Assembly: GCA_937916485.1 (NCBI GenBank)
Contig: CALFSV010000237.1
Coordinates: 1-7,528 of the forward strand
Source of the DNA: an uncultured Paracoccaceae bacterium
GTDB taxonomy: Bacteria > Pseudomonadota > Alphaproteobacteria > Rhodobacterales > Rhodobacteraceae
DNA: 7,528 nucleotides
Direction of reading: 5' to 3'
Shown here: positions 1-7,217 of the stretch, piece by piece
Numbering within the stretch: position 1 is the first letter of the stretch
Layout: every line of letters starts with the position of its first letter
Made by a program: the position numbers and the translations under genes
The notes under the pieces: model-generated
Database searches by the model: none
The model's input: only the letters and a program-made list of their open reading frames with translations
Told to the model about the DNA's origin: nothing

Positions 1-16
1 CGGCGAAAGGAAAGAG

Positions 17-128
17 CTACTTTTCAGGGATCAAGCCTTTCGGCGCAAATCTGAGCACCAAGATCAATATTAACCCCATGTTTACCTAGCCCGCCCACAA
101 CAGCTGTGGCGAAGATCGACAAACGGAC
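17..128 (-). pseudogene. Relic of a branched-chain amino-acid ABC permease (LivM/LivH type), C-terminal pieces only
   Basis: Two minus-strand frames each read like part of a HAAT permease. The first (about 128 to 77) reads SIFATAVVGGLGKHG. This matches the conserved 'GG-(L/I)-G' segment near the end of these permeases; compare FAAAILGGIGKPYG in the intact permease of this window. The second, in another frame (about 79 to 17), reads LILILVLRFAPKGLIPEK and then a TAG stop. This is the typical last membrane helix with the '(R/F)-P-(K/Q)-GL' ending. In intact family members roughly 40 to 60 residues lie between these segments; here they directly abut out of frame, so an internal deletion with frameshift is the simplest reading. 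A stop (plus positions 129-131) lies just upstream of the first piece, so no longer gene is visible. It is not a copy of the intact LivM at 4877-5947, whose tail differs. The call rests on motif recognition over short stretches. Confidence 0.5.
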
Positions 129-169
129 TTACAGGTAAATGAGGGTGTTTCAAAAACTTATCTAATCGA

Positions 170-346
170 TTAAATACCCCGCAGTTGATGCAAGGCTGCT
201 ACAGTCAACGATTTCGCCATGACTACACGGTCAATGTTGGCGCCAGAAAACAAAGCTAGATTTTTACCGTGTGAAAACGAGTACTTAAATCTGCCTCTGC
301 GCATACGTTTTAGAGCGGACACCCACGTCTTGCCGCTAGCGTTGCT
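170..346 (-). pseudogene. Relic of a PLP-dependent threonine/serine dehydratase, C-terminal end
   Basis: This minus-strand frame is open from about 475 down to a TAA at 170-172. Only its last roughly 58 codons look like a known family. ASGKTWVSAL followed by GRF and then GKNLALFSGANID reads like the end of the catalytic domain of fold-type-II threonine/serine dehydratases. In those enzymes a 'P-S/A-G-A-x-x-L-A-A-L' helix is followed by 'GK-x-V-x-x-x-x-SGGNID'. The lysine that binds PLP and the N-terminal two thirds of such an enzyme are absent, and the sequence upstream in this frame (for example around 350-450) is not recognisable. No credible ribosome-binding site or start precedes it. It is probably a decayed fragment rather than a working gene. 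A chance open frame or a different PLP enzyme remains possible. Confidence 0.4.
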
Positions 347-516
347 GTGTCTCAATCCGAGTAGGATGGCGTTATTTGGTCCGTAGTTCGTGGATCTAGC
401 AGAAAGTGGGTGCAGCAACCAACTAAAGCTGGGCTCAATGTCACGGAACAAGGAACCACTAACTTGGGGGTCCGCGCCTTAGACTGTCGACTATAAATAT
501 TGGTATTATAATTTTT

Positions 517-544
517 TTGACTACTTTGATATGCATAATAATTT
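517..544 (+). promoter_or_regulatory. Candidate sigma-70-type promoter for the proline racemase-family gene
   Basis: TTGACT (517-522) is followed after 16 bases by TAATTT (539-544) inside a markedly AT-rich stretch (about 491-545), some 80 bases upstream of the start codon at 627. An 8-base palindrome, TATGCATA (530-537), lies between the two boxes and could be part of an operator. The -35 box is good and the -10 box is weak. No known regulator motif is recognised. Confidence 0.3.
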
Positions 545-626
545 CGGCAGCAGAAAATGCTTTGGACCATTACATAAGGCTGCTACATCAGTGGAAATGT
601 CTTCTAATATTCGTTAAGGTCGAAGC

Positions 627-1658
627 ATGCGAAGTACAAAAGTTATTCACACAGTTTCTTGTCATGCCGAGGGCGAGGTTGGAGACGTAATTATTGGTGG
701 AGTCGCACCACCGGTCGGCGATAGCATTTGGGAGCAACGCGAGTGGATTGCCAAGGATGACGTGCTTCGCAATTTCATGCTCAATGAGCCGCGCGGCGGT
801 GTGTTTCGCCATGTTAATCTATTGGTGCCACCCAAGAATCCAGAGGCTCATGCGGCTTGGATCATCATGGAGCCGGAGGATACACCGCCAATGTCTGGCT
901 CAAATTCAATTTGTGTATCTACCGTCTTGCTGGATACAGGCATTATCCCAATGCAAGAGCCTGTAACAGAAATGGTTCTTGAAGCCCCAGGTGGCCTTGT
1001 GCGCGTTCGGGCGTATTGCGCCAATGGCAAAGCTGAGTTGATCGAAGTAGAAAACCTGCCCTCATTTGCTGGCCTGATAGCCGCACCTCTGGAAATTGAA
1101 GGTATAGGAACCGTCATGGTGGACACGGCGTTTGGCGGCGACAGTTTCGTCGTAGTTGATCAGGCGTCACTTGGGCTTTCGCTGAAATCCGACGAGGCAC
1201 AAAATCTCGCTGAACTGGGCGTGAAAATCACAAATGCTGCAAATGAACAATTGAGTTTTGTTCATCCGCTAAATCCAGATTGGAGACACCATTCGTTCTG
1301 TCTATTTGCGGGTATGTTGCAACATGTTGACGGTGTCCTTCATGCAAAATCGGTGGTCTCCATCCAACCAGGAAAGCTAGATCGTTCACCAACAGGAACT
1401 GCTGTCTCTGCTCGTATGGCTTTGCTTTATGCAAAGGGCGAGATGACTGTTGGAGACCGCTTCACAGGAATTTCGATCATCGGATCGAAATTTCAGGGTA
1501 AAATCTTGGGCGAAACAAAAGTTGGGGAAACTTCAGCAATTCGACCCCAGATAAGTGGTCGTGGTTGGGTAACGGGTACACACCAACACATGTTGGATCC
1601 AAGCGATCCATGGCCCGAGGGCTATCGGCTTGCTGATACTTGGCCGAACTACAAATAA
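627..1658 (+). CDS. Proline racemase-superfamily enzyme (probable trans-3-hydroxy-L-proline dehydratase-like), Ser/Thr active-site variant
   Basis: The 343-residue product has the usual length for the proline racemase fold (proline racemase, 4-hydroxyproline 2-epimerase, trans-3-hydroxyproline dehydratase), a cytoplasmic PLP-independent family. The N-terminal motif [10 protein letters not shown] (8-17) is typical. The first catalytic motif, normally MCGH, reads MSGSNSIC (89-96), so Ser90 replaces Cys and Ser92 replaces His. [10 protein letters not shown] (169-178) matches the conserved GG-x-F segment. The second motif, normally DRSPCGTGT, reads DRSPTGTAV (252-260), so Thr256 replaces the second Cys. 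In characterised members Cys/Cys goes with racemases and epimerases and Cys/Thr with trans-3-hydroxyproline dehydratases. The Thr therefore favours dehydration over epimerisation, but the Ser/Thr pair leaves the reaction open. The ATG at 627 is chosen because AAGG (616-619) lies seven bases upstream and the family's N-terminus starts here. It appears monocistronic, with 780 bases before the next gene. Confidence 0.85.
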   Translation: MRSTKVIHTVSCHAEGEVGDVIIGGVAPPVGDSIWEQREWIAKDDVLRNFMLNEPRGGVFRHVNLLVPPKNPEAHAAWIIMEPEDTPPMSGSNSICVSTVLLDTGIIPMQEPVTEMVLEAPGGLVRVRAYCANGKAELIEVENLPSFAGLIAAPLEIEGIGTVMVDTAFGGDSFVVVDQASLGLSLKSDEAQNLAELGVKITNAANEQLSFVHPLNPDWRHHSFCLFAGMLQHVDGVLHAKSVVSIQPGKLDRSPTGTAVSARMALLYAKGEMTVGDRFTGISIIGSKFQGKILGETKVGETSAIRPQISGRGWVTGTHQHMLDPSDPWPEGYRLADTWPNYK

Positions 1659-1820
1659 GAATCTTCACCCACGATGCAATTTGCAATATATATTTTTTAC
1701 AAAGCGCTGGGCATTGCCTTGTGAAACCGTTGAATTATTGATAATGTATTAACTAAATGAAAATAAATAAAATTTTATCGTAAATCATTACCCGCAATCA
1801 AACATTAGTCTAAATTAGAT

Positions 1821-1937
1821 TTATTCAGGGATTGCTGCACCCAATAGCTCTAGTTGTCCCTCAAGATATCGGAACGCTATGCCAAGCGAAAGGCCCAGCG
1901 TCTTGGGACCGGGCCATTCAGTGTTGGTATTGTGAAA
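1821..1937 (-). pseudogene. Possible C-terminal relic of an unidentified protein
   Basis: A minus-strand frame of about 38 codons ends at a TAA (1821-1823). Its core reads WPGPKTLGLSLGIAFRYL, followed by EGQLELLGAAIPE and the stop. The text is protein-like, with an amphipathic helix at the end. The same frame continues past an in-frame TAA next to a CCCCCC run (about 1945-1950), as expected for a decayed gene. I do not recognise the family. Other frames across this locally GC-richer stretch are also fairly open, so chance is a real alternative. Confidence 0.2.
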
Positions 1938-2121
1938 TTAGAGGGGGGGAGGCGTTCAGTGTCCATTGAGCAAGCAGACATTGCTTTTACTAAGCACTGA
2001 CGGTTGGCATGCATACGATTTCACCTATTGCTTGCCAGCGTGTGCCCGACTTTAGCTTTTTTGTGGTGAGATCATAGTGGTCCGAATTGGTGTTTTGATG
2101 AGGGAGTAATATCGTCGTTCA

Positions 2122-2139
2122 TTTCATATCTAAATGAAA
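2122..2139. promoter_or_regulatory. Inverted repeat, candidate operator upstream of the transporter operon
   Basis: TTTCAT (2122-2127) and its exact complement ATGAAA (2134-2139) flank a six-base spacer. An overlapping register pairs CATTT (2120-2124) with AAATG (2132-2136). The centre lies about 300 bases upstream of livG, which is far for an operator unless the promoter is also distal. No regulator family can be assigned, and short dyads like this occur by chance in AT-rich DNA. Confidence 0.2.
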
Positions 2140-2438
2140 GACAAGGGCCAAGTTGAAACATAAGATTCAAGAGCCGCCTTTACCGACATAAGTACATAAA
2201 AATTATCAAATTAATAACACTTTTGTCAGCCCAACGTTGCGTATGTCCTACTGGTTGTCTATTTCAGGAACGTTTTGTATTCTTGTTTGCCAGGGGCAAC
2301 GCTTGGTACCTATCGCAATAATTCGCTGTAGAGAAAAAAGCTTGCTTATTTATTTGCATGGCCATTTATCCATTAAATGCGCTAAGAGAGTCACGATAAG
2401 CCTATGGCGCGCTTTGGATTTCTAAGGGAGAATAATGT

Positions 2439-3218
2439 ATGGCGGCGAGTGACAATGTGCTCAGCGTTTCAGGGCTCAAAAAGAACTTTGGGGGCCTTCA
2501 TGCGGTACGCGGTGTCGATCTCAATGTAGAGCGGGGCGCAATCGTTGGTCTTATTGGTCCAAACGGTGCTGGCAAGACTACGATGTTCAATATGATTGCG
2601 GGTGAATTACCACCTACCGCTGGTAGCATTGAATTGCTTGGTGAAGACGTGACCGGTCAGCGCACCGATCTTCTTTATCACAAGGGCTTGATGCGTACCT
2701 TCCAGCTAAGCAACGAGTATGCACGCATGACATCCCTTGAAAACTTGGCGGTTGCAGCCCCTCGGCAAGTAGGTGAAAGCATTTGGTCTAGCTGGTTCGC
2801 AGGTGCTAAAGTGCGAAAGCGCGAAGCAGAGGTTGTCGAACTAGCTCGTGAGACATTGGAATTTTTGGGTTTGACCCATGTTGTTGATGAACTTGCGGGC
2901 AATCTTTCTGGTGGTCAAAAGAAGCTTCTTGAAATCGGCCGCACGATGATGAACGATTCTAAAGTCGTTCTTTTGGACGAACCAGGCGCTGGGGTGAACC
3001 CGACTTTAATGCGCAAGGTTGCAGACATGATCGAACAGTTGAACCAAGAGCGTGGCTATACTTTTTGTATTATAGAGCATGACATGGACATGATCGCGCG
3101 TCTTTGTGGCAAAGTTGTGGTGCTTGCAGAAGGACAAGTCTTGATGCACGGCACAATGGACGAGGTACGCAGTGACGAACGCGTAATCGACGCCTATTTC
3201 GGTGGTGAAGTAGTATGA
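2439..3218 (+). CDS. livG: Branched-chain/hydrophobic amino-acid ABC transporter ATP-binding protein LivG
   Basis: This 259-residue cytoplasmic ATPase is one of the two nucleotide-binding subunits that power a HAAT-family amino-acid importer. Visible motifs are Walker A GPNGAGKT (40-47), Q-loop glutamine Q89 in RTFQL, signature LSGGQ (156-160), Walker B VVLLDE (176-181, with catalytic Glu181), a D-loop AGVNP and the switch histidine H214 in IIEHDMD. The long insertion between Q-loop and signature and the ending VIDAYFGGE are typical of LivG and separate it from LivF. The ATG at 2439 is supported by AAGGGAG (2424-2430) eight bases upstream; an ATG four bases earlier (2435) hits a stop after five codons. 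It is the first gene of the five-gene operon, and its stop overlaps the next start by four bases (ATGA, 3215-3218). Confidence 0.95.
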   Translation: MAASDNVLSVSGLKKNFGGLHAVRGVDLNVERGAIVGLIGPNGAGKTTMFNMIAGELPPTAGSIELLGEDVTGQRTDLLYHKGLMRTFQLSNEYARMTSLENLAVAAPRQVGESIWSSWFAGAKVRKREAEVVELARETLEFLGLTHVVDELAGNLSGGQKKLLEIGRTMMNDSKVVLLDEPGAGVNPTLMRKVADMIEQLNQERGYTFCIIEHDMDMIARLCGKVVVLAEGQVLMHGTMDEVRSDERVIDAYFGGEVV

Positions 3219-3925
3219 GCGTTCTATCTCTAAACAACTTGTACGCAGGTTATGGCCAGACAGAGGTTCTGCATGACGTGTCCATATTTGTTAACCCAAA
3301 TGAAATTGTAGCGATCATCGGTCCTAATGGTGCTGGCAAGTCAACGGCGATGAAATCAGTGCTTGGCTTGCTTACCATTAATTCCGGCAATGTCGAATTG
3401 AACGGTAAAGATATCACCAATACGCCAGCGGCTGAAGTAGTGCGTCTTGGTATTTCTTACGTGCCGCAAACGCAGAACGTTTTTGTGAACCTGTCCGTGC
3501 AAGAAAACCTTGAGATGGGGGCGTGGACACGTCCCTTAGGCATCCGAGAGCGCCTCGCAGAGATGTTTGAGCTATTCCCAGACCTTGGTGAAAAAAGGAA
3601 CCAAGCGGCGGGGTCGCTGTCTGGCGGTCAACGTCAGATGGTTGCGATGGCTAAGGCGCTGATGGTTGATGCGAAGATTTTGTTACTTGATGAACCAACT
3701 GCTGGGTTATCACCAAAATATCGTGGTGAAATTTTTACAACAATCCAAAAAATTAAATCAACAGGTGTTCCTATTTTGATTGTTGAGCAGAATGCCAAGC
3801 AAGCGCTTGGTGTTGCGGATCGTGGTTATGTTCTGGTGGACGGTGCGAACCGTTACACTGGGAAAGGTAAGGAGTTGCTTGAAGATCGCGAAATCGCGCG
3901 CATGTTTTTGGGCGGGGGGCACTGA
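3215..3925 (+). CDS. livF: Branched-chain/hydrophobic amino-acid ABC transporter ATP-binding protein LivF
   Basis: This 236-residue protein is the second ATPase subunit, expected to pair with LivG on the cytoplasmic face of the permeases. It has Walker A GPNGAGKS (36-43), Q-loop Q85 in SYVPQ, signature LSGGQ (135-139) and Walker B ILLLDE (155-160). The usual switch histidine is replaced by glutamine (Q192 in IVEQNAK). That 'VEQN' form is normal for LivF and helps the assignment. The length fits LivF (about 235 residues). The start overlaps the livG stop in an ATGA, so translational coupling is likely. The ending, a glycine-rich ARMFLGGGH, is also family-typical. The G-rich run near the end (3911-3919) probably serves as the ribosome-binding site for livH, whose ATG follows the stop after a single base. 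Confidence 0.95.
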   Translation: MSVLSLNNLYAGYGQTEVLHDVSIFVNPNEIVAIIGPNGAGKSTAMKSVLGLLTINSGNVELNGKDITNTPAAEVVRLGISYVPQTQNVFVNLSVQENLEMGAWTRPLGIRERLAEMFELFPDLGEKRNQAAGSLSGGQRQMVAMAKALMVDAKILLLDEPTAGLSPKYRGEIFTTIQKIKSTGVPILIVEQNAKQALGVADRGYVLVDGANRYTGKGKELLEDREIARMFLGGGH

Positions 3926-3926
3926 T

Positions 3927-4877
3927 ATGTGGGAATCATTTGGTTTTGAATTCGTGAACTTCTACTTCATTCCCGGTTTGGTATTAGGTTGTATATACGC
4001 GCTGGGTGCGATTGGGATCACGCTGACCTTTGGTATTTTGCGTTTTGCCAACTTTGCGCATGGTGAATTGATGATGATGGGGGCCTACCTAACATGGACG
4101 ATTATGGCGATTGCTACGGCAATATTAGGGATTGCAGTGCATCCTTTGCTGGCTGCAATTCCAGCCTCTATCGTGGTGATCTATCTGTTTTTCTGGACCG
4201 ATAAGTTTTTCTACAAGCCCTTCCGTAAGGCTGACACCATTAAAGTAGTTATGGCCAGCTTTGGTATGATGTTGATCTTGCGTAGTGCTGTACAAGTGAT
4301 CTGGGGTCCAAACCAGCTTACCTTTGTGCCGGGAATTGCCAAACCAAACCCAAGCCTGTTGGGGTGGAGCAGTGACATTGGTGCGATGCTGTTGATACCG
4401 AACAAGCACTTGTTTATTTTTGCTGGCACGATCTTGTTTGTCGTTGTGCTAAGCTACATTCTCAATCGCACGCGGATAGGTAAAGCGATGCGTGCGGTTT
4501 CAGACAGTCCTGATCTTGCGCATGTTACAGGCATCGACGTGGATCAGGTGATCCGCGCTACATGGATCGTTGGCGGCGTTTGTGCGATTGCCGCTGGTGT
4601 TTTTCTCGCGATGGATATCCAGATGCTGGAAACGACGATGGGCTTTCGCATGTTGCTGCCTATGTTCGCCGCCGCCATTCTTGGAGGCATTGGTAAACCT
4701 TATGGCGCTGTAGTTGGTGGGCTTGTCATAGGGCTTTCAGAAGAGCTTTCCGCCTATCCGTGGATCGGCGATGCGCCTCTTCTTAGCCCTGGTTACAAGA
4801 CAGGCGTTGCCTTCGCGATTATGGTCGTCATGTTGATTGTGCGGCCGCAGGGCTTGTTCAAGGGGAGGTCGTTCTAA
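3927..4877 (+). CDS. livH: Branched-chain/hydrophobic amino-acid ABC transporter permease LivH
   Basis: This 316-residue inner-membrane protein forms one half of the translocation channel. It is very hydrophobic, with about eight membrane segments (for example around 12-36, 57-90, 107-124, 163-178, 211-228, 243-270 and 294-306). The early FGILRFANFAHGELMMMGAY (36-54 region) is the LivH hallmark. The cytoplasmic ATPase-coupling loop is GKAMRAVSDSPDLAHVTGID (185-204). The end shows AAILGGIGKPYGAVVGG (249-265) and the terminal IVRPQGLFKG. The open frame extends upstream into livF, but the ATG at 3927 is preferred. It lies one base after the livF stop, has G-rich DNA (3911-3919) at ribosome-binding distance, and gives the normal family N-terminus. 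The stop TAA shares one base with the livM ATG (4875-4879, TAATG). Confidence 0.94.
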   Translation: MWESFGFEFVNFYFIPGLVLGCIYALGAIGITLTFGILRFANFAHGELMMMGAYLTWTIMAIATAILGIAVHPLLAAIPASIVVIYLFFWTDKFFYKPFRKADTIKVVMASFGMMLILRSAVQVIWGPNQLTFVPGIAKPNPSLLGWSSDIGAMLLIPNKHLFIFAGTILFVVVLSYILNRTRIGKAMRAVSDSPDLAHVTGIDVDQVIRATWIVGGVCAIAAGVFLAMDIQMLETTMGFRMLLPMFAAAILGGIGKPYGAVVGGLVIGLSEELSAYPWIGDAPLLSPGYKTGVAFAIMVVMLIVRPQGLFKGRSF

Positions 4878-5947
4878 TGGAGGCATATTTAGGCTATTTG
4901 CTCTACTTCCTCTCGCTGGCTACTGTTGGCGGTATCTACGCAATCTTTGCGCTGGGGCTTAATGTACAGTGGGGGTTCGCGGGTCTTTTCAACGTAGGTA
5001 TTGTGGGATTCGCCGCAGTTGGTGCCTATACTTATGCCCTGCTGACAACTGCTGAAAGCACGTTCCACTATGGTGGTTTGGATCTACCTTTACCGGTTGG
5101 GATGTTCGTAGCGATGGTCGCCTCTGCCGTGATTGCGGGTGTGATCGGTCTGATATGCATACGTTTACGATCGGATTATCTCGCGATTGCGACTATCGGG
5201 ATTGCTGAAATCATCAAGCTGATCCTGAAGAACGAAACCGAAGTCACCAATGGCCCGCGTGGCATCAACAAGATCCCGCGCGCTTGGGAACATTTCTCAG
5301 AAGAACGGTTCTATTCAAGTTGGCCAATGAGTTGGTTCAACACTCCAGACGGCTGGGCCGTATTCTTTGACGCACTCCCTCATTGGTGGTGGCAGCCATG
5401 TTTTGCTGCGACCGTTCTCTTCTGCATGTACGTCATCTATCGCATGTTAGAGCGCGCGCGCATCTCGCCTTGGGGGCGTATGATGACTGCTATCCGTGAA
5501 AACGAACCGGCAGCGCGTGCGGCTGGTAAGAACGTAACTGCGCGCCGCGTCGAAGCGTTTGTGATTGGGGCAGCGATCATGGGGTTCGCAGGAGCACTGT
5601 TTGCTCAGCATTTGCGCCTGATAGAACCGACGAATACATTTGATCCTGCGAAGGTCACGTTCCTTGTTTGGGTGATGTTAATTCTTGGTGGGTCGGGTAA
5701 TAATCGTGGTGCAATGCTGGGGGCTTTCCTTATCTGGACCATCTGGTCTGCAAGCGAATTGATGATAAGTGGTATTATTGACTTGGCCGGTTATGTGTTC
5801 CAGACTTTTGATACAGGGTTACTCGCGACACGCGCCGGATTTTTGCGGATGATGCTAATTGGAATTCTGATGCAGGTAGTGTTACAAAAGTACCCTGCAG
5901 GGATACTGCCAGAGGTGAGACCCGCTTCGCCTCGGTCAAATAAATAA
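4877..5947 (+). CDS. livM: Branched-chain/hydrophobic amino-acid ABC transporter permease LivM
   Basis: This 356-residue protein is the second permease subunit, pairing with LivH. The N-terminal helices include LGLNVQWGFAGLFNVGIVGF (26-45), the typical LivM opening. TNGPRGI (124-130) is the conserved periplasmic/loop motif following RLRSDYLAIATIG (97-109). The coupling loop is GRMMTAIRENEPAARAAGKN (200-219), and a late LILGGSGNNRGAMLGA segment (268-283) is also conserved. A tryptophan-rich insertion at about 135-175 (EHFSEERF to PHWWWQ) is longer than in E. coli-like LivM and may face the periplasm. The polar tail RPASPRSNK follows the last helix. The start overlaps the livH stop by one base, so coupling is expected. 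The binding-protein gene begins 24 bases after its stop. Confidence 0.94.
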   Translation: MEAYLGYLLYFLSLATVGGIYAIFALGLNVQWGFAGLFNVGIVGFAAVGAYTYALLTTAESTFHYGGLDLPLPVGMFVAMVASAVIAGVIGLICIRLRSDYLAIATIGIAEIIKLILKNETEVTNGPRGINKIPRAWEHFSEERFYSSWPMSWFNTPDGWAVFFDALPHWWWQPCFAATVLFCMYVIYRMLERARISPWGRMMTAIRENEPAARAAGKNVTARRVEAFVIGAAIMGFAGALFAQHLRLIEPTNTFDPAKVTFLVWVMLILGGSGNNRGAMLGAFLIWTIWSASELMISGIIDLAGYVFQTFDTGLLATRAGFLRMMLIGILMQVVLQKYPAGILPEVRPASPRSNK

Positions 5948-5971
5948 CTCGCGGGAACTGGGAGACTAAAC

Positions 5972-7165
5972 ATGAAAAAAATACTATTCGCGAACACACT
6001 GCTAGGGATGTTAGCAACAACTGCTGTTGCTGACGTCAACATTGGCAATCCAATGGCTTTGACGGGCCCTATCCCTGATCTTGTTGCCCCAATGGCGCAG
6101 GCAGTTGATCTGGCTGCACAGAACATTAACGATCAAGGCGGCATGTTTTCTGGTGGAGAAGCGTACAACGTCATTCGTGCGGATTCCGCTTGTGATCCTG
6201 TTGCGGCAGTAGATGCTGTGACCAAGTTGATCAACGTTAGCTCTGTTGCTGCTATTGTTGGTCCTGTGTGTTCAGGTGCTGCGATTGCGCAAGCTGAGTC
6301 AGTTTCAATTCCAGCCGGTGTTGTGACGTTATCTGTTTCAGCCTCATCACCTGCGATCACAAACATGGAGAATGGCACAGACCTTGTATTCCGTACTGCT
6401 GCCTCTGACGCTTACCAAGGTGTTGCATTAGCAAACCTTGCGATTGCTAAAGGCATCACTGATGTTGCTGTTTCTTATGCGAACGACGACTATAACGTTG
6501 CGATCGCCGGCGTTTTTTCTGAGGCATTTACAGCTGCTGGCGGCACGGTTACAGCCAACGAGGCACACGAGCCAAGCAAAGCTTCCTACCGCTCCGAAGT
6601 TGCAACCTTGGGCGCGACATCTGACAATCTCGCACTTTTTGCTTACTATGGTTCTGGCGGTATTACATTGATGCGGAACGCTTTAGAAACATCTGCGTTC
6701 ACAACATTCATCGGTGCAGACGGCATGTTGTCTGATGAAGTGATTGATCAGATAGGTTCAGAGAACTTGGGTACAACCACGTTCACAACTTCTGCGTCTG
6801 ATCCAACAACAAAAGCCTTTGGAGCATGGAAAGCCATCGCGGATGCGGCGGGCGTCCCTGCGTCTGATCCATTCGTTCCAAACGCATATGACGCGACATT
6901 CATGATAGCTTTGGCAATCGAAAAAGCGGGCTCCGCTGACCGTGAAGGCATTGCAGCAGCACTTCGTGAAATTGCAAGCGCACCAGGCGAAGTTATCCTT
7001 CCAGGTGAATGGGAAAAGGCCAAAGGTATTCTCGCAAAGGGTGGCGACATCAACTATGAAGGGGCAGCTGGAAACCAAGACTTCGATGAAAACGGCGACG
7101 TTGCTGGCCTGTTCAGTATGAGCTCTGTTGTAGATGGTGCTTGGGCGGCGACATTAATTAAGTAA
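5972..7165 (+). CDS. Periplasmic substrate-binding protein of a HAAT amino-acid ABC transporter (LivJ/LivK type)
   Basis: This 397-residue type-1 periplasmic binding protein should capture the ligand and deliver it to LivHM. Residues 1-20 form a short Sec signal peptide: MKK, a hydrophobic core, and likely cleavage after AVA (20/21). The mature protein opens with the family motif IGNPMALTGP. Cys74 (SACDP) and Cys100 (GPVCSG) are placed to form the disulfide seen in LIV-binding proteins. SVSASSPA (121-128) and GADGM (248-252) fall where ligand-contacting loops usually lie. The end has NYEGAAGNQDFDENGDV (361-377), a strong family signature. The start is supported by GGGAG (5960-5964) seven bases upstream. 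It is last in the operon, whereas in E. coli the binding protein precedes the permeases. The ligand cannot be read from the sequence. No separate promoter is visible in the 24-base gap, so it is probably transcribed with livGFHM. Confidence 0.93.
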   Translation: MKKILFANTLLGMLATTAVADVNIGNPMALTGPIPDLVAPMAQAVDLAAQNINDQGGMFSGGEAYNVIRADSACDPVAAVDAVTKLINVSSVAAIVGPVCSGAAIAQAESVSIPAGVVTLSVSASSPAITNMENGTDLVFRTAASDAYQGVALANLAIAKGITDVAVSYANDDYNVAIAGVFSEAFTAAGGTVTANEAHEPSKASYRSEVATLGATSDNLALFAYYGSGGITLMRNALETSAFTTFIGADGMLSDEVIDQIGSENLGTTTFTTSASDPTTKAFGAWKAIADAAGVPASDPFVPNAYDATFMIALAIEKAGSADREGIAAALREIASAPGEVILPGEWEKAKGILAKGGDINYEGAAGNQDFDENGDVAGLFSMSSVVDGAWAATLIK

Positions 7166-7180
7166 GTCTGTCAATAGCGC

Positions 7181-7217
7181 AAAAAATAAATGCCGGGGCC
7201 CAGTGTCCCGGCATTTT
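7181..7217. terminator. Bidirectional rho-independent terminator
   Basis: A ten-base perfect stem pairs AAATGCCGGG (7188-7197) with CCCGGCATTT (7207-7216) around a nine-base loop. On the plus strand it is followed by a short TTTT (7214-7217). On the minus strand the upstream A-rich run AAAAAATAAA (7181-7190) becomes a longer T-run. It lies 22 bases after the binding-protein stop and faces the convergent AraC-family gene, so it can end transcription from both sides. Confidence 0.85.

Larger units (their letters stand above)
1659..2438. other. 780-base intergenic region, no convincing gene
   Basis: The first part (1680-1800) is AT-rich and includes a 12-base perfect palindrome, ATAAAATTTTAT (1767-1778). 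No classical hairpin-plus-T-run terminator for the gene ending at 1658 is obvious. Positions 1821-1940 hold a possible minus-strand gene tail (listed separately). A TTTCAT/ATGAAA dyad lies at 2122-2139, and a small TTGCC/GGCAA hairpin at 2287-2299. The plus-strand frame from a TTG at 2237 to 2425 has a protein-unlike composition and no ribosome-binding site, so I do not call it. The promoter of the transporter operon must lie in the right half, but no -35/-10 pair stands out. Confidence 0.6.

Noticed and set aside
192..587. 12-base direct repeat AAGGCTGCTACA at 192-203 and 576-587
   Set aside because: A 12-base match is expected about once by chance in a window of this size, and no mobile-element features flank the copies.
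1767..1778. Perfect palindrome ATAAAATTTTAT
   Set aside because: It consists only of A and T in a very AT-rich stretch, so it is likely fortuitous. It has no hairpin loop and no GC stem to act as a terminator.
2237..2425. 62-codon plus-strand open frame just upstream of livG
   Set aside because: It starts at a TTG without a ribosome-binding site, and its composition is unlike the neighbouring proteins (no recognisable motif, Cys/Ile/Arg scattered). It probably lies in untranslated leader DNA.
3780..3926. Upstream extension of the livH reading frame into livF
   Set aside because: These 49 extra codons overlap the conserved end of livF in another frame. The ATG at 3927 gives the normal LivH N-terminus.
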